This document shows positions 62,945 to 64,000 of a DNA stretch of 64,000 nucleotides, in pieces. The translations under genes were made by a program, and so were the position numbers. Each line of letters begins with the position of its first letter. The first letter of the stretch is position 1. Below the pieces are notes generated by a model, which saw only the letters and a program-made list of their open reading frames with translations, searched no databases and had not been told where the DNA came from. This DNA is from Drosophila persimilis (Eukaryota; Arthropoda; Insecta; Diptera; Drosophilidae), in NCBI RefSeq assembly GCF_003286085.1, contig NW_020825429.1, positions 186,001 through 250,000 on the forward strand. Direction: 5' to 3'.

Positions 62945-64000
62945 GCAAAACACGCGTGAAGAACGTGAATAAAGAGAAGGCGGAAAAGAGAGAAACGAAA
63001 TACTGACTGGGAGGAAATATCGAGTGGATCGCAGAAGCGCCCCTACATCGTATCGATAGGCGGGGTTCGGCTCCAGCCAGAAAATTGCAAGGGCTGGCAG
63101 CGCCGCCCGAGCAAAGGCGCCAGAGGGCGCCAGGGCGCCTGTGATCCCAGGTGCAACAAAGAGCGCGCGTAAAATAGGGCCGTTTGAATGAGGAAGGCAC
63201 ATACGGGAGTATTCCGCTGCGGGAAGAAAGAGGGGGGTGTGAGGAACCGCGGTTCCCACAGGCCGAGTGCGACCAAAGAACAGCCGGATAAAGGCGGTGG
63301 GACGGTGGAATATAGGCTGATGGCTGGCCGGATAAGGCGAAGGTCAGTCCAGATACCCAAGGATATCCGGATGCGGCGAAGAGGCCAAGGGCCCCGAGAG
63401 GAGAAGTGCCCTGCTCTCGGAGAGAGAGACACGCGAGAGGCAAAGGAGACGGCGGGATCGGGCCGGCAGTGATCCGACGCATGACCAAATAAGGGCATGG
63501 GATCACGCCACCGGCCAGGCCCCGTTACGAAGGCCGTGGAAACCAGGAGACGGCGATGGAAAACTACCGACGCCGTGCCGGGGCCTAGCAAGGGTCTATA
63601 AAAGGAGGCTGCGGCGTCGAAGCGGGTCTCTTTTCCGTGGATAAGTGATTGCGCGCGCACGTTGAAACCCCGTCAAAACGTAAGAGTGATACCCGGTACG
63701 GTTCGAAGAAGTGCAGTAAAGTGTATAGCAACAGGAAGACAGGCCCCGCCTGCCCCCAGAGTAAGTCTAAGTTAAGAGGAGATCCCCGTTTGCCGGCGGA
63801 AGCTAAGAGGGGAGTGCGAGACGTAGAGTGCGGATTTGAGTGGCGGGCCAAAGCAATAGCGGGGGTCAAATTGCCCCAATCATTAGCCTCAACGCTGCCA
63901 CACCCGACGAGAGCCCACGCGTGGTGGAGATCCGTAGATAAGCGAAATTGTAACATCTAGCCCTAAGTCCTAATAGAATTACGAATAAAGCGAAGTTCGA
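62945..64000 (+). repeat. Right LTR of element C (plus orientation), runs off the window
   Basis: Homologous to 54775-55945 in reverse complement. TATAAAAGG at 63597-63605 and AATAAA at 63984-63989. A ~35-base segment (about 63937-63970) containing TAAGCGAAATTGTAACATC is present here and absent from the left copy. The U5 end lies beyond base 64000. Confidence 0.75.

Larger units (their letters stand above)
54775..64000. mobile_element. Composite unit 2: inverted pair of element C copies
   Basis: Left half: a minus-strand LTR (54775 to about 55945) with minus-strand pol and gag reaching 59235. Right half: from 59236, a plus-strand copy starting inside integrase, an inverted dispersed repeat, an alanine-rich ORF and a plus-strand LTR running off the window end. 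Both outer edges are U5 ends of the same LTR family. The junction near 59236 joins the 5'-truncated gag directly to integrase in the opposite orientation. The unit interrupts the 17.6/297-like element at 54775. Confidence 0.7.

Noticed and set aside
62043-63506. Long arginine-rich plus-strand and proline-rich minus-strand ORFs
   Set aside because: Shadows of the 27 bp coding repeat and of the GC-rich LTR.

Overview
The window looks like a heterochromatic block of nested retrotransposons from an insect, most probably a Drosophila species. That assignment rests on the mix of families: BEL/Pao, Ty1-copia, 412/mdg1-type and 17.6/297-type gypsy elements, Osvaldo/Ulysses-like gypsy elements with very long LTRs, and a dispersed repeat resembling Drosophila DINE-1/INE-1. 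The species cannot be fixed from sequence alone. I found no intact host gene, no rRNA or tRNA gene and no CRISPR array. One stretch (31361-31492, minus) looks like the last coding exon of a host gene.

Layout. 1-3366: the end of an unrecognised ORF, short repeats, and a head-to-tail dimer of a ~1.08 kb dispersed repeat. 3364-16815: a plus-strand Osvaldo/Ulysses-like element (A) with PBS, long repetitive leader, gag, protease, RT, RNase H and the start of integrase. It is split by a 7.5 kb unit (9021-16496) in which a minus-strand gag-pol element (B) lies between inverted, not direct, copies of one LTR. 16816-18569: a pair of ~561 bp LTR-like repeats with a minus-strand ORF. 19016-30777: a decayed plus-strand BEL element, split at 20332-26875 by a young minus-strand BEL element (365 bp LTRs, TSD CTGCC). 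30778-36385: remnants on the minus strand, namely a 412-like gag piece, the host-exon-like stretch, an errantiviral env fragment and a Ty1-copia element.

About 37100-54774: a plus-strand 17.6/297-like element (tRNA-Lys-type PBS). It carries a 412/mdg1-like element in gag (38580-45762, 380 bp LTRs, TSD AACT) and a BEL element in pol (46433-52772, 394 bp LTRs, TSD CCTAT). 54775-64000: a second inverted unit of an Osvaldo-like family (C). A minus-strand copy and a 5'-truncated plus-strand copy meet head to head near 59236, and both outer ends are the U5 ends of the same LTR. An inverted copy of the dispersed repeat and an alanine-rich repeat ORF lie inside it.

The insertions give relative ages. 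The 412-like, minus-strand BEL and inner BEL elements are the youngest (about 1, 1 and 2 LTR differences by eye). The elements they interrupt are decayed. The least expected feature is the recurrence of inverted-LTR units with both U5 ends outward, in two different Osvaldo-like families within one window.
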